Below are positions 1-12,494 of a DNA stretch of 64,000 nt, piece by piece. The stretch covers positions 19,550,070 to 19,614,069 of the forward strand of contig NC_088314.1 of NCBI RefSeq assembly GCF_910592395.1. Direction: 5' to 3'. The stretch's first letter is position 1. Each line of letters begins with the position of its first letter. The translations under genes were made by a program, and so were the position numbers. The notes below the pieces were generated by a model. It saw nothing but the letters and a program-made list of their open reading frames with translations. It was not told where the DNA came from and made no database searches. This DNA is from Lineus longissimus (taxonomy: Eukaryota > Nemertea > Pilidiophora > Heteronemertea > Lineidae).

Positions 1-3000
1 CATTATTGAACTCAACTGTGGACATATGGCGAAAAGATTAATTCCTAATAGATCGATAGTCCCTTTACACTATGTGTTGGACAGTCATTTGGTCACTAGG
101 CTTATTATAAATTAAGAGCAATGCCAATAGGCTGGGCTGTTTAAAGAGGGACCCGTTGAGCTCACAGCATGAAACTGACAGCCTAAGTATTAAATTTGAT
201 AGGCCATAACAGTAAAATATATCGATAAGCAAGAAGTCCTTTATTGGGATACTTTGTGAATTACGGTCACAAAACGTGGCGGGGAAGTCTGAATGGATTT
301 CGTTGGACTGGGTATGGTTTTTCCCAGCGTGAGTTCAGGAAACGTGGACCAACTTTATTGTAATTTGCCATGGTCTTACACCAACAGGTCCGGACTGCCA
401 AAAGGTGGTTATACACACGTCGAATGATCGTGAGAAAGTTGTGGTAATTCTCGCCCGTACAATGCAGAGGGGTGCAGCCGTGAATTCATTCAGCTTGTTC
501 CCGGAAACATAACGCGAGTCTGAAATTATGGCTAGCGTAGCATGAAAACGCGTTGGCTCATATGATGTATAAAATAAATATCAAAGTACATGTAGTGATT
601 TCCGATCATTGCGTACTCTATTAAAATATAAACCAAATCTTTACAAATCCTAAATAGAATTCTGATAGAAATCCCTCATAAAAATGCTGCATAGTTCTTT
701 TTTCTATTTTTTTAGAATAAAATTTTTTTTAAAAACATATTACACCAGAGGTTCCACAGTTTCAATTTTTTAACATTTTGTAAACTGTAGGTAGGTTTTC
801 TTGCGGACTTTTAAGCCTCTCCACTCATCCTAGAAAAGTTTTACGGATATATTGATAACATCTCGGCGAGCACATTTATGTATAGTCTGGCCAACATATC
901 GACCCCGACACCTTCCTCCGTTAATAAAGCAGGTTCAATACATTATAGAGACACGTCTATTAATTACTACATGACATGTGGTCATCACAACCTTTGAAAT
1001 CCAACCTAACTCGGTCCGTATTGACTTGGACGGATTTTGGTCCATAAAGCGATTCAGTGATGGATTAAGGGATGGGAAGACAATTAAGGTTACTGATAGA
1101 GACGGCAGGAGGTTATTATGAGGTATAATATTCACAATGCAGTCAGAAACGGCTAAAATTTGCCTTTTAAAAAAGACTTAAATCATAATTTCCATTCATC
1201 CTAAATTAGTTTTTCGGGGACCAAATCACAACCAGACTGCAGGGATGAGTTCACTTTAAGGCCCGATTCCACTAGAACAGTGGTTAGCCATCGCGGTTCA
1301 CCGCTTACACAGAAGTTTGGGTGTTAAATACCGCTGCGTGGACGATTATGACGATGAATTTCTATGAAATCATGCAGACTGGGCGGTGTGACAGAAATCA
1401 CGTCCAGGCCAATATTTCGCAAGCTCTATGCATCACGCGGGTGTTTTTAACACGCCGCACCTCCTCGACACACACAACCACACCCCAGAGACAATGACAC
1501 CGGTAAATGATGTTGGAATCCTATAGTGTGACGGCCAGATTGATTCAGCATCGATTACTGTTTGTTAATGAATGGATTATTAGCCGCGATCGATGCCCAT
1601 TGATTGGATGACCAATACGGAAGTATCGCTGTCGTCTGCTCAGGCCACGCCATTTTGTTCTTGGAAAACATGCGGGGCTGGGGTGGATATTGAAACCGTC
1701 CCTTATCTTTGGATTCACGAATAGTTTCTGACCTTAAATGTCTCTTGTTTCATAGTAAATTCACCAATTTTCTAGAATAATAATTAACCGACAACTTTAC
1801 CAAATTACTCCCTCGTTACAAAACATATGTTTATAATTTCGTTCAAGTATTTACGTAGGCAGGATTTGGAAATAATTTTGCTGGAATTATCCAATCAAAA
1901 CTGCCGAATTCCGCATCCTCAGCGTTGTAATTTGTAACGAACCAATCAGCAGGTTCTAATTGGAGGTTGGTCACAGGTAGTTTTTAGTTTTGAAATCGCC
2001 GATATCCGAAAACAGAATATGACCAAAATAGAACTCGTTGATTGGCTCATTCAAATGAGAAAGCTGGGGATGCAGAATGCGGCACTTTTGATTGGACAAT
2101 TAGCTGGAGATAATCAGAAATTTCTGGATGCATTTTAGAAGTGATCCAAAAAGAATGTAACCAAAAAATAAATGTCATGTCCTGAGATATATTGATGAGC
2201 AAATAACATGGTAGCAGGTGATTGAATCCATATCCGCGCAGACGACATTTGTTTTGGTTGTGTGTTTCTGAATCAGCTGAGCAGATTATTGACAACTGTA
2301 ACTTGTCAACATGACCGAGTATTTTCGATACTGATACCGTGCCCTTTCTGATATGATAGGGCCCACTCTAGTGCTGCTCTTAAATTCAAAATGGCCGTCA
2401 AAATAAAAGTGCCCCCAAATTTGTTGTTCCAGTAGGTTCAGATTCAATTTGATTCCATCGAGCGATCTTTTTCAGCAATAATGCTGTTAACCTGGTCGTG
2501 GTATAAGCCCCCCCCCCCCCCCCCCCCCCAGGGTCACCAAAAGAAACATGCGAAATCTGGCCGATTATCTGACTGATGGAGGTGAAAATATCTGTCATGT
2601 GACACGTAAAGTACGATCCAAGATGGCTGGTCCTGAGTGGATGACCCAGACAAGACCCCCGGTTAGACATGGGTTTGTTTTCTCGAGTTGTTTACAGTCA
2701 AAATTAATAACAATAGCCTTAATTTCGGCCCCTTTTAAAACTAACTGACTGTTTACAAGTTTTCGTTGAACAAACCCACGGCGGTGGCAAAGCTTGCTTT
2801 TGAAATCTGTAATGTTGATGACAGTTTGATGAATGATTCCGTTGTTTTCTCATCGGCGGGTTGGCCCTTCGCAGCACGGGGTGTGAGCCATGAGATCATG
2901 GGCCACTGATTGTGTTTATGAAGCCAAACAAAGTTGTTTTTACATAACTATATCTTGTTATCGCGCGCGTAGGTGAGACAAACCGCCTACAGGACTGTAA

Positions 3001-6000
3001 TGTTCTGTCAAGTCAAAAAGAGCCGCAAAACGTCCCAGTCAATCTACAGAACTCTAGAGACCTTTGACAAAAGATATCACAATTGGAGTGGTTAATTCGG
3101 TAAAACATATCATTAACCACTTAAATTAATGACCAAGTTTACACCCCTTAAACACACGTTATTAGTGTTCATTCGAATCTTGCCCAACACTTGTCATTAT
3201 TCAATTAAATAATAGTTCACTTAACCAAACATGTTATTTTACAACACTACATTTCAACTAATGTCTTTTAGAAGTTGGCCCTCAGAATCATCAGATTTTG
3301 GTTTATTTGGGTCTCGCGGACTTAGGCATACCTGGGATGTTGACAGTTTCAGCAACTGGCTCACCTTCGTTGACCCGCCCGTGACCGAATCTTCAGCAGA
3401 CGACACACGACATTGTCTCCAACACGTTTGACAATAGAGCCGCTTATAGCAACAAGCATCAAATTAAATCGAAATCAGAATGTTACATTAACAGAAATTA
3501 CCCTTTATAAATCTGAATGCTGATTCAAACTAAGGATGAAGCAACTCTGGTGGTCCGGGTACCCAGTGGGGATGCCAGTGCCTTTTGTAGCAGGCGTCAC
3601 AGCTCACGCCCCTGGCCATCCCGTTTGGTCCAGGAGCTGTTGGAGGTCGTACGAGGCGAGATGGCTTTCTTCTCTCCTTCTTGAGCGAGAGCTGACCCGC
3701 AGTGCCCTCGCAGAGAGTCCCCCAATGCCGGCCCAGCCAGGAGAATACCATGCGATTGTATGGCGAATCCACCACGTCAACAATGGCTCCCTTGGAGGCC
3801 AATCTCCACTCGGATGCTGAGGAACAAATCTGCCCAAGAGTGTATATTTTTGGTCACCAATTCGAACATGTTTATGGTTGTTCACCCAGCACGTCATGGG
3901 TGTTTTTGGTCCGTTTTCTCATTTTCCTTGTAAATCAATTTAATTAATGACCGTGCCTGTTTAATCTGATTTGATCGCTTGAGTTAGTCGCTTCTGTACC
4001 CCATTGAGGCTGTGCATGGGTTCGAGGGAGCGTTGGCAACCCAGACCACACGAGAGAACCCGAGAAGAGGCGTAGAATTGTGAGAAATAATGTACGTTCA
4101 AAGTACATGCCAATGCACAATAGGCCAAACACTGCAGGCTTCCGGGCATATTTCTTTCATATCAAAATAACAGCACAGCTTTCTTGATGAAATTACACTG
4201 AAAAACGTCGTCAAATCAATTTAATCAAACTTCGGACATAGAATAATCTGCATGCATCTTCAACTGGAGGGTAAGGTTTTCGTTGTGATGCCAAATCTCC
4301 GTGCACACCATTTTTGACAGTAGCAAACAAGCCCATGCTTCTGAAACTGAAAGTGATATTTCCTGGCTTTTGTGGCGTGATGTTTCGCTGATGATTATGA
4401 TCAAGACTAATAGTGACACTCCTAAATTGACCACTTTTGAATCGCAGACGTCGATCTTTCGGAGAACGAGTCGCGCGTCCTCGGTTCAAGGAAAGTTCTA
4501 AATCATCGCTTTTGACATAAAAAAAATCCATGTCATTATTGTCAAAAGTTGCATTCTTGGTTTTTGTCTGTTAGTGTGATATTCTCGACACAGTTTCACG
4601 CAGTCATAATACTCTTATTTTGTGGCGATGTTTGATACTGACAGGACAAATTCATTGAGTGAAACATCCACTTGCTGGGACATCCGCCAGCCAAGCGCAA
4701 CAGTGGAAGTCAATGGCGGACAATGGTGCTCACTGTCGGAAGGTGCCACTACATGGTCCGGAGGAAACCGCATATATCCCGTCTACAGACACTTCCAATT
4801 GTCCTCGAGTATCTTGTATAAAAGGGAAGATGGGCTTGGCGTGTCATCTCGGGTGATAGACAGCCGGTGACAGGTCCCACGCTGTCAAAATGAGCAGTGT
4901 CCTGCAGTAAAAAGTCACATTCTCTTTTTCGCCATCGGTCAGACGCCATTTTTGTTGACCGGACGCGCGAAAGGATCACGTGACACATAACGTCATCCGG
5001 ATATCTCCGTCTGAAGAGTTTTCATGAGTCTAAATCGCATCGTTTTATTTTCATTCTTTGAAACGGCTCCACTCTTGACACACGAGTTGACCGTGGAGAC
5101 ATGTGCTGCCCCCTAGAGACTTTTTAACAAAATTCATTACAAACATGTATCACTTCGTTGAGATGACGTTATCAAGATTCACCCAGTCTCTTCAATAAAC
5201 ATACGAATATCTGCTTGCAGAGCCCGCTATTGACCGCATTTGAAATTTCCAAATATTGACGCATTTTTTCGTCCAAAGTTGAAGAAAGCTAAAATCGCCG
5301 ACGGCTAATTTATCTTTTTTTCATCATGTTTTACAACTGTACAAGACTGATCAAGCACGCAAGTCGAAACCTCCAAGGAAATTCCTGCAAGTCAAGTCGT
5401 TGGTCAATCCGGTCAGGAATGTGGATCGATTCCTTCGCCTGTCAACTTAACTCGCCGCCGACAATGCCTAACAAAACATACATAGACTTAATCACCAATC
5501 GAACCACTTCAAGTGGCCTTTGTCACACAACAAGGGCATATATTGGCTATAAATACTACAGTTGTTCCTCCCGCAAGCGTTACGGAACCACTTGGCAGCC
5601 GGTTGCACAATCTTGAGGATTTGAAACCACATTATGAAACCATTTTTCCTTCTTTTCTTTTGAAATCTTGCATCATGCGTATGAAGAGGCATAGTGTGGG
5701 AGGAAAATATGTCCTTAGATTGACTGACCGGGAACAATGGATTTATGCGTTTTTTTATAATAGATCCATACATTAATGCGTCGCCATATAAAAGAGTTGA
5801 ACAGTCTTTCCAGGTTGGATATTGAAAACTGCTACACTGCATGTTTAACAGGAATCTAAGACTTGATCATTGTCCGTCTCTGCGATCATAGTTGACATGC
5901 CCCAGTTGTCCCTTTAGACTATTTCACCAGTCTCCTCCATTCAGTAGAGCGGAGGGTCGAGGTACCCTGGACTATAAGGGAAAGCTCGGTTGTGGTACCA

Positions 6001-7751
6001 CGGACTAATATATATACCGGTGAAAGATCGCGGCACTGCTACCCGAATCGGTCTTTGATTATCAAGTCGTAGAAATTAACTTGACAAACTTTTAGTCATT
6101 CACATGGGTGAATTGTCTCGATGCAGCTTGATGAAGTTATAGTTTTGGTTCCATTTTTTTTTCCCACCGAATTCTGATATTATTTTATATAACATTGAAC
6201 ATGGCCGCCTAACTCGGATGGTTACCTCCTGCAGCTATGGAAGGAGAGCTCCGCGCACTTGCCCGACTCGAATTCCAACAGGACTTCTGCCGTATTAGAG
6301 CCATCTTTGTACAAAAAGGTCCGACCCCGAAAATAATTAAATTAGGAATTTTAACGCGATTCTTCGCAATATTAACGCCATTCTTCTTGAGCTTAAAAAC
6401 ATTAGTCAATACTTTAAACGCCTTAGAACGAGTCTTAAAATGCATCCCTTTTTTGGTAAATATTTTCTCCTTAACACTAGAAAATAATCATGCAGTTTTT
6501 TAACAATGAGATTTAAATGGAGATCAATCGGTTGTGGGCGATATCTCCACTTTTGCGCATTCCTAAATAATTTTGAAATATGTCTGGCAGAAGATTATCG
6601 TATTTATTTCAAATGCTTGTTAGTTTTCAGTTATTTCTGTGCAAAGAAATTCGATTTAATAGTCTTAATTGAGAGCAACATGGATCAAACGCGTGGATTC
6701 TAAGCTAATATTTACTTTAATCAGATTATCGGTTGTCTAGGCCTCTAAGAATTTGTCGATTGTGTCCCAAAGGGCCTAAGTCACCCAAGAATGTTTATAC
6801 AGAGGCATCGAGTAATCGTGTTTGCAAAGAAATTATAACAGTCCTTGATAATATTCGGTTTCATGGTATTAATTAGGCTGTAAATATCCAAATAAATCCA
6901 GAGATTTCAAGACAAATCGCCATCTCCAAAACATTACGGTATTTCGCCATGTTGGGACCATGCAGATGGCGCCATTTTGAAAAGTGCGTGCATGGTGGAC
7001 GCCGCCCTACGACTGTCGCAAATTCCAGATAAAGAACAAAAATACCTGTTACGCGGAACTTGCGCAGTTACCGATGCTAGTATTTTTGATGGCTTAAATG
7101 TTATTAATCCTGTAATATCAGCAGTTAATACAGTTTTGTAAGATCCTCTAATGATTTGCTGGTTGGTAATTACATAAGAAGAGGAATCAGCGTTCATGCG
7201 TTTGGAGTTAATTTATGATGGGCTTTAAAATACAAACACCAGTAAACAGTTTAGACACAAACGCCCATCTAGTTTCGTCGATTAGAACAACAAGCGATTT
7301 GAACAATGTCCAATCATTCCGTCCAGGGGTCCTTGGGACTTGTGCCAAGATTTCGTTCCATATTTTTTTCACAAAATCATTGCAATATCGCAGTCAGCGG
7401 ACGAGGTTTGTTGTCGAGGTTGGTTGGTCCACATGCGATATTTCCCAAACAGCTCTTGTACACCTCGTTAAACCTGATGCGAGGCGGTTTTTGGAGAAGT
7501 CTCGGTCCTGTTGGAAAATAGTTTTGTCTGGAAAACTAACCTATCTCATGCCCAAGTTGTCCATTTAAGGAAACTTTGACCGCCTTCAAATAGAGTCAGG
7601 GCAAAGGCATATTAATCAAAGCTGTTGATCACTACTCGTGAGCAGGAAACCAGTAAGCTCATAGGGTCCAACCAGGCGTGTGGACGTATTAGGCCTAAAC
7701 GTTACCAATTATATACGTACAAGGCCTTGTTCTTGTAAAAATGTCAAAATA
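1..7751. other. Intergenic DNA, no gene recognised
   Basis: No reading frame here carries a recognisable domain or a credible exon structure. Open frames are short (mostly under 120 codons) and overlap on both strands. The only distinctive items are a run of 22 C at 2508-2529 and a GC-rich patch at 3.53-3.90 kb, open in several frames on both strands, which I treat as composition rather than coding. Confidence 0.6.
2508..2529. repeat. Homopolymer run of 22 C
   Basis: An uninterrupted run of 22 C is read directly. Shorter runs of the same kind are at 9321-9331 (11 C) and 54759-54779 (21 G). Such runs can form G-quadruplexes on the G strand and are prone to length errors in assembly. Confidence 0.9.
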
Positions 7752-8513
7752 ATGCAGTCGATGGTAGAAAGGAAAGCAGTTGATGGTAGAAAGGTAAAGC
7801 AGATGATGGTAGAAAGGAAAGCAGTTGATGGTAGAAAGGTAAAGCAGATGATGGTAGAAAGGAATGCAGTTGATGGTAGAAAGGTAAAGCAGTTGATGGT
7901 AGAAAGGTAAAGCAGATGATGGTAGAAAAGAAAGCAGTTGATGGTAGAAAGGTAAAGCAGATGATGGTAGAAAGGAAAGCAGTTGATGGTAGAAAGGTAA
8001 AGCAGATGATGGTAGAAAGGAATGCAGTTCATGGTAGAAAGGAAAGCAGTCGATGGTAGAAAAGAAAGCAGTTGATGGTAGAAAGGTAAAGCAGATGATG
8101 GTAGAAAGGTAAAGCAGATGATGGTAGAAAGGAAAGCAGTCGATGGTAGAAAGGAAAACAGTCGATGGTAGAAAGGAAAGCAGTCGATGGTAGAAAGGAA
8201 TGCAGTCGATGGTAGAAAGGAAAGCAGTCGATGGTAGAAAGGAAAGCAGTCGATGGTAGAAAGGAATGCAGTCGATGGTGGAAAGGAAAGCAGTCGATGG
8301 TAGAAAGGAAAGCAGTTCATGGTAGAAAGGAAAGCAGTCGATGGTAGAAAGGTAAAGCAGATGATGGTAGAAAGGAAAGCAGTCGATGGTAGAAAGGTAA
8401 AGCAGATGATGGTAGAAAGGTAAAGCAGTCGATGGTAGAAAGGTAAAGCAGATGATGGTAGAAAGGAAAGCAGTTGATGATTGAAAGAAAAGGATTTGAT
8501 GGTAGAAAGGAAA
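7752..8513. repeat. Minisatellite, 22-23 bp units, about 33 copies
   Basis: Tandem array of two interleaved unit types: a 22 bp form (gatggtagaaagg + aaagcagtt or aaagcagtc) and a 23 bp form (gatggtagaaagg + taaagcagat). Units differ by a few bases (gaatgcag, gaaaacag, ttcatgg). Because 22 and 23 are not multiples of three, the array stays open on the minus strand in two frames of about 200-290 codons, giving Phe/Leu/Ser/Thr-rich text. That text is a by-product of the repeat; there is no splice or start context for a gene. Confidence 0.93.
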
Positions 8514-11500
8514 TAGCGGCGTTATATTAGCAAAGGGCGTGTCCACAAGTTCAAACATAGATCGATCTCGACCTACTCAAATTGATTTCTAATCCAACAG
8601 GTGAAAGGGATTTGCTTAACCAGCATTTCCGATTCTTTGACCTCAAAGAGGTGTCGTCCGAAATCTTGCTAATCTTTAAAATACTGAAATGAAGTCTCTA
8701 ACGTTAAACAACGAAGCGTATATTATTAATTTTGTAAACAATATCGGGTGATTAATTCGCTCCGTTTGATGACGTACCGCTAATTGGCTCTGACAGTTCT
8801 CCGCACCTTCTCCTCATTACGGAAATATTCTTAATTCACCTTCTTAAGAAATCTATTTTATTCTTACTTCCAGAGAGTGATTATCACGCGGGGCTTTCAC
8901 GCCAATCTTGGCAACATAAACTGGCTCCACACACCCGTATAAACGTTAGATTGTCAAACTTACTTCAAAGTAAACCCATTGTTCGCTGTTGGTCCACTGC
9001 TTGACTTTGGCTAATTTAACTCTCAAAGAATTAGTTTAAACAATGTGTTTATATCAGTCTCACTCTCCAAGGGGCCTAAATTCTACCTTCGGTTGTGTTT
9101 TTCGTATAGCATAAAGTCCAAATCATAATCAATCCTACACTGTTGATCCAGTTAAAGATCCGATATTATGGTTATTATTACAGTTAAAATATATAAGTTG
9201 CCGCGTCGCCTGAGGCCGAGGAGAGCAAATTTGGCGTTTATTTCTGATCGACACTCAAAATGTTTTTCCTATTGAGCATATTTATTGAAGTACATGTACG
9301 AGTGTAGCAGTCCTGATAATCCCCCCCCCCCTGGATCATGTCCCTATAGCCTGGTGTCAGATTAAGGCATGGGCCTAAAGAGACTCATTACCTTCATTAG
9401 CTCCGAGGGCGTGGGTGATCCTTAATCCGGGGTCCGGATGCTGATGATGCTAATACTATGTTTGGGCAAAATCTGTTTTTAAGAATCAAATATACCAATT
9501 CCAGTTGCCTTATGAAGGGACCTACCAAGCCCAACGGAACGAATCTGATCTTTGTGACGTTTCATACACATAGGCCAATGTTTAAAATGGCTAAAACTCT
9601 ACTCAAAACCAGGCCCTGTCTCTTCGAGATTATCCCCTTAGATTAGGGGATTAATAATAACCTGGCACCCTTTGTAGACCACGGGCTGGGCCTGTACCTC
9701 GGCCTAATCTAAACCTGGCCCTAAGGCCCAAAGCCCCCAGCTAATGACCACATGCCTCGCTGACTATCAGAAAAAATTAAATCAGACTTATATTTCCGAA
9801 AACAATTATTCAAAGCTAAAGTTTAAAGACCATAACAGGTTATTCGTTGCGTGATTGATTCCGGTTCTGTTTCTGGATTCCGTAACTCACGCACCTTAAA
9901 TATGTTTTCTTGGCACACGTACGCGCTCACAAGACTAAAATCCTTGTCCTCTGGGGCACACTTTACTGTTACGAGCGCCACCTTTCCAAATATCTATAAA
10001 CGAGAAAATAGGCCTACGGCATCAATGTTCGTACCAGATATATCATGGCGTTAAGTCTTAACTCTGGCATTCTAACCCAGTGTCACTTCACCGCTTCCGG
10101 TGCGCAATATAACAAAGATGGCCGCGAAGCCAAAAAAATCAAGTAACCACAAATATTTTCAACAATAAAACGGTTCATTGGTAGTTATATTGTTATTATT
10201 ACAAGTCAAGTGGTTTAAGAGAGTTTCAAGACGTCTTTGTCGGTGAGGCCCTGTCCGTCTTTTTACGACCGTGGGAGACCGCCGCGAATTCTCGTCGCGG
10301 TCTCTGGGCCCCTGCTGAGCACGCCACAGCAAAACCGACCCGCACTGGTTGTCGAAACACGTTCGTTGAAGTCCTCTCGGCGCGGTGCACCCCTGCAGAG
10401 AGAGGAATTCGTCCCTTTCCATTGATTTCCAATTAAATGGAATTTAGAATGAAAGTTAAAGCTAAGGCTGACGTTAAATAGTAACTGTTTGACGGGCAAC
10501 CAAACCGAAAATCCAGAGATGGACGGAGCCGTCCAAGCGGGAAACCTATCAAAGCTGCGATTCGGCCGGCGACGGACTTGTGATGATATATACGAGCCTT
10601 GCGTCGACGCGGTTCAAATAGCGGCATGATGAAAGTAGATTGTGCCAGACCAAATTGTCACATAGGGCTCCTTTTGTTAATGTAAAGGAAGATTGTCGAT
10701 CGGGGTATTGATATCAGTAGTCTTTCTTCATTCAGTTGCTACAATAGCAACTTATAACACGTTTCTTTCCCATTGTTTCAGTATATTAGCTTTTCCCATA
10801 CATATATCAATGACATAAACTAAGTGGGCGTGAATTTGTGTGTCCAATCACTCCATTCTAGGATTTTAACACAAACAATCAATTTGGAAACATAAACGAC
10901 TCGTTATAGACTATCGTGTGGGTTTCTTGTTTCTATCGGTGAGCTGACACGGCAGACCACAACAAACGCCTCCGCCGCGGCTCTCACGACCCAATCGTGC
11001 AAAGCCTGGCGGGTGTGAGAAATTCCCCAAAAATAACACTTCCTTGTTTTCCCAACATTACACGTCCACAACTGAGAAGACAATGACTTGTCTTTCTAAT
11101 ACATTTAGAAGTCACAAAAAGTGTTTTCGCTCGCTTACTCGTGTAAACATATTAATGCCTTGACCACAGTGATGACAATGGGTTAATCGCCTTGTTGTTA
11201 TTTTTGCTGACGCGTTTGAGCAAACGTCTTGTAGTTGTTGAATTGGTGTGTCAAGAACGGGACTGTGGACACTCACAGAAAAACAAACACACCACCAACA
11301 CGATTTTGACTTATCATGTTTTTATAAATAACCTCAACATCATTCTCGCGGCTTTTTAAATAAACCGCCGCTCACAACAAAATGTTTTAAATACCTAGCA
11401 CAGTTTTTCTCACGATTTTTGCTCAGTATAGTGTATTTAATGCATAACTTTCTCTTTTAAGTCATTTATGTACGCAACTTGTTATCTTAATACAGACAGG

Positions 11501-11862
11501 CAAGGTATTCGGCACTTATGTTCCAACCTTTATAGTCATTTAGTTAATACTCTGGCTGTTGGTCTATCTGTCTCTTCTAAATCTAAGCGAAACGATACAA
11601 ATATTTAGTAGGCCCTATTTCAATTGTTGTCAAAATACTGCTTTAACAACCTGTTGTTTTTTAATTATATCATTATTGCTTTGCCCTATATTCAGCGGGG
11701 TGTTGGAAATCTGTCACTTGGTAGTGAAATGTTTGAAAACATTTAGAAACGCATTTTGTAAAGACACTGTTCTTTTGCAATGATATGTAAACCTTGTTCA
11801 GTTCGTTCAAAAAATGGAAACAATGTAATTAAAACATGGATTTCCACAAAAAAGAGTGGGAA
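8514..11862. other. Intergenic DNA, no gene recognised
   Basis: No domain-bearing frame is seen. A CpG-rich stretch around 10.24-10.62 kb is open in several frames on both strands, which points to composition rather than coding. A run of 11 C lies at 9321-9331. Confidence 0.55.
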
Positions 11863-12032
11863 CCGGTGTGACAGCGGATATAGTCCCCCTGGGGTCATAG
11901 TCCGGTAGCATTGTATTTGATCAATTAAGCAGCATGATCTATTGTACCGCTAACCCTAACCAAAACATTTAGCAATGCGGGCTATTGTTACACGGACTAT
12001 CAGCCCTAGGACTACTATCCCTTGCACACCGG
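11863..12032. mobile_element. Foldback (long-TIR) MITE-like element, about 170 bp
   Basis: The two ends are imperfect inverted repeats of about 45 bp. The left arm starts ccggtgtg and continues through ggata, agtcc and catagtccg. The right arm, read on the other strand, starts ccggtgtg and continues through ggata, agtcc and gatagtccg. The short centre contains ctaaccctaacc, a doublet of the animal telomere hexamer. No open frame lies inside, so it would be non-autonomous. The family is not identified. Confidence 0.6.
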
Positions 12033-12102
12033 CCAAGGCAACTATAATTTATTGCTGGCTAAGGGCCTCAATCAACGTGGCAACCACACAAAATATTCTC
12101 AA

Positions 12103-12223
12103 CGAATTCGCAATCATGGTGATGAATTCACAATCATGGTGATGAATTCACAATCATGGTGATGAATTCACAATCATGGTGATGAATTCACAATCATGGT
12201 GATGAATTCACAATCATGGTGAT
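12103..12223. repeat. Tandem repeat, 20 bp unit x 6
   Basis: The unit caatcatggt + gatgaattca repeats with exact 20 bp spacing. The caatcatggt half starts at 12111, 12131, 12151, 12171, 12191 and 12211. Copies are essentially identical, so the array is young. Units abut with no spacers, so it is not a CRISPR array. Confidence 0.95.
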
Positions 12224-12329
12224 CTGAAGCTTGTGTGAAATAAAAATGTCGCTCTATTTCACATAAGGTTCATATTGCCATTGTCTAGCTATTAGACGGC
12301 AAGAAAATCTCCACCCAAACATGAAAACC

Positions 12330-12484
12330 TCTGTGGTTCAACGGTTAGAATGCTGGACTTACGCCCGGTGGTCACGGGTTCGACTCCCCGTTTATCCATA
12401 AAAAAATTTTTCTTCATTTACTTTTTTTATTCATTCACGTATATACATATATAGTATTATTATTATTATCAATATCATTTTTAT
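12330..12484 (+). mobile_element. tRNA-derived SINE flanked by 10 bp target-site duplication
   Basis: The first 70 bp resemble a degenerate tRNA with pol III internal promoter boxes: an A box (tggttcaacgg) and a perfect-consensus B box (ggttcgactcc). The stretch fails as a functional tRNA because the 3' flank (tttatcc) has no complementary 5' strand and the anticodon stem is mispaired. An AT-rich tail with T/A runs and a TTA microsatellite follows. The direct repeat catgaaaacc occurs immediately before (12320-12329) and at the end (12485-12494), as expected for a target-site duplication from LINE-assisted retroposition. Confidence 0.65.
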
Positions 12485-12494
12485 CATGAAAACC

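Noticed and set aside
3530-3897. GC-rich patch with overlapping open frames on both strands, one containing GVSCDACYK, reminiscent of a ZZ-type zinc finger
   Set aside because: Frames are open on both strands at once (a composition effect), only one CxxC is present, the rest of the motif is missing, and no splice context supports an exon.
7695-8558. 287-codon minus-strand open frame
   Set aside because: It is read entirely through the 22-23 bp minisatellite; low-complexity text with no domain, and a second frame is equally open.
12103-12223. Regularly spaced repeat resembling a CRISPR array
   Set aside because: Units abut with a 20 bp period and no unique spacers; the context is an animal genome.
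12330-12400. Functional tRNA gene
   Set aside because: A and B boxes are present, but the acceptor stem cannot pair and the anticodon stem is mispaired; flanking duplications fit a SINE.
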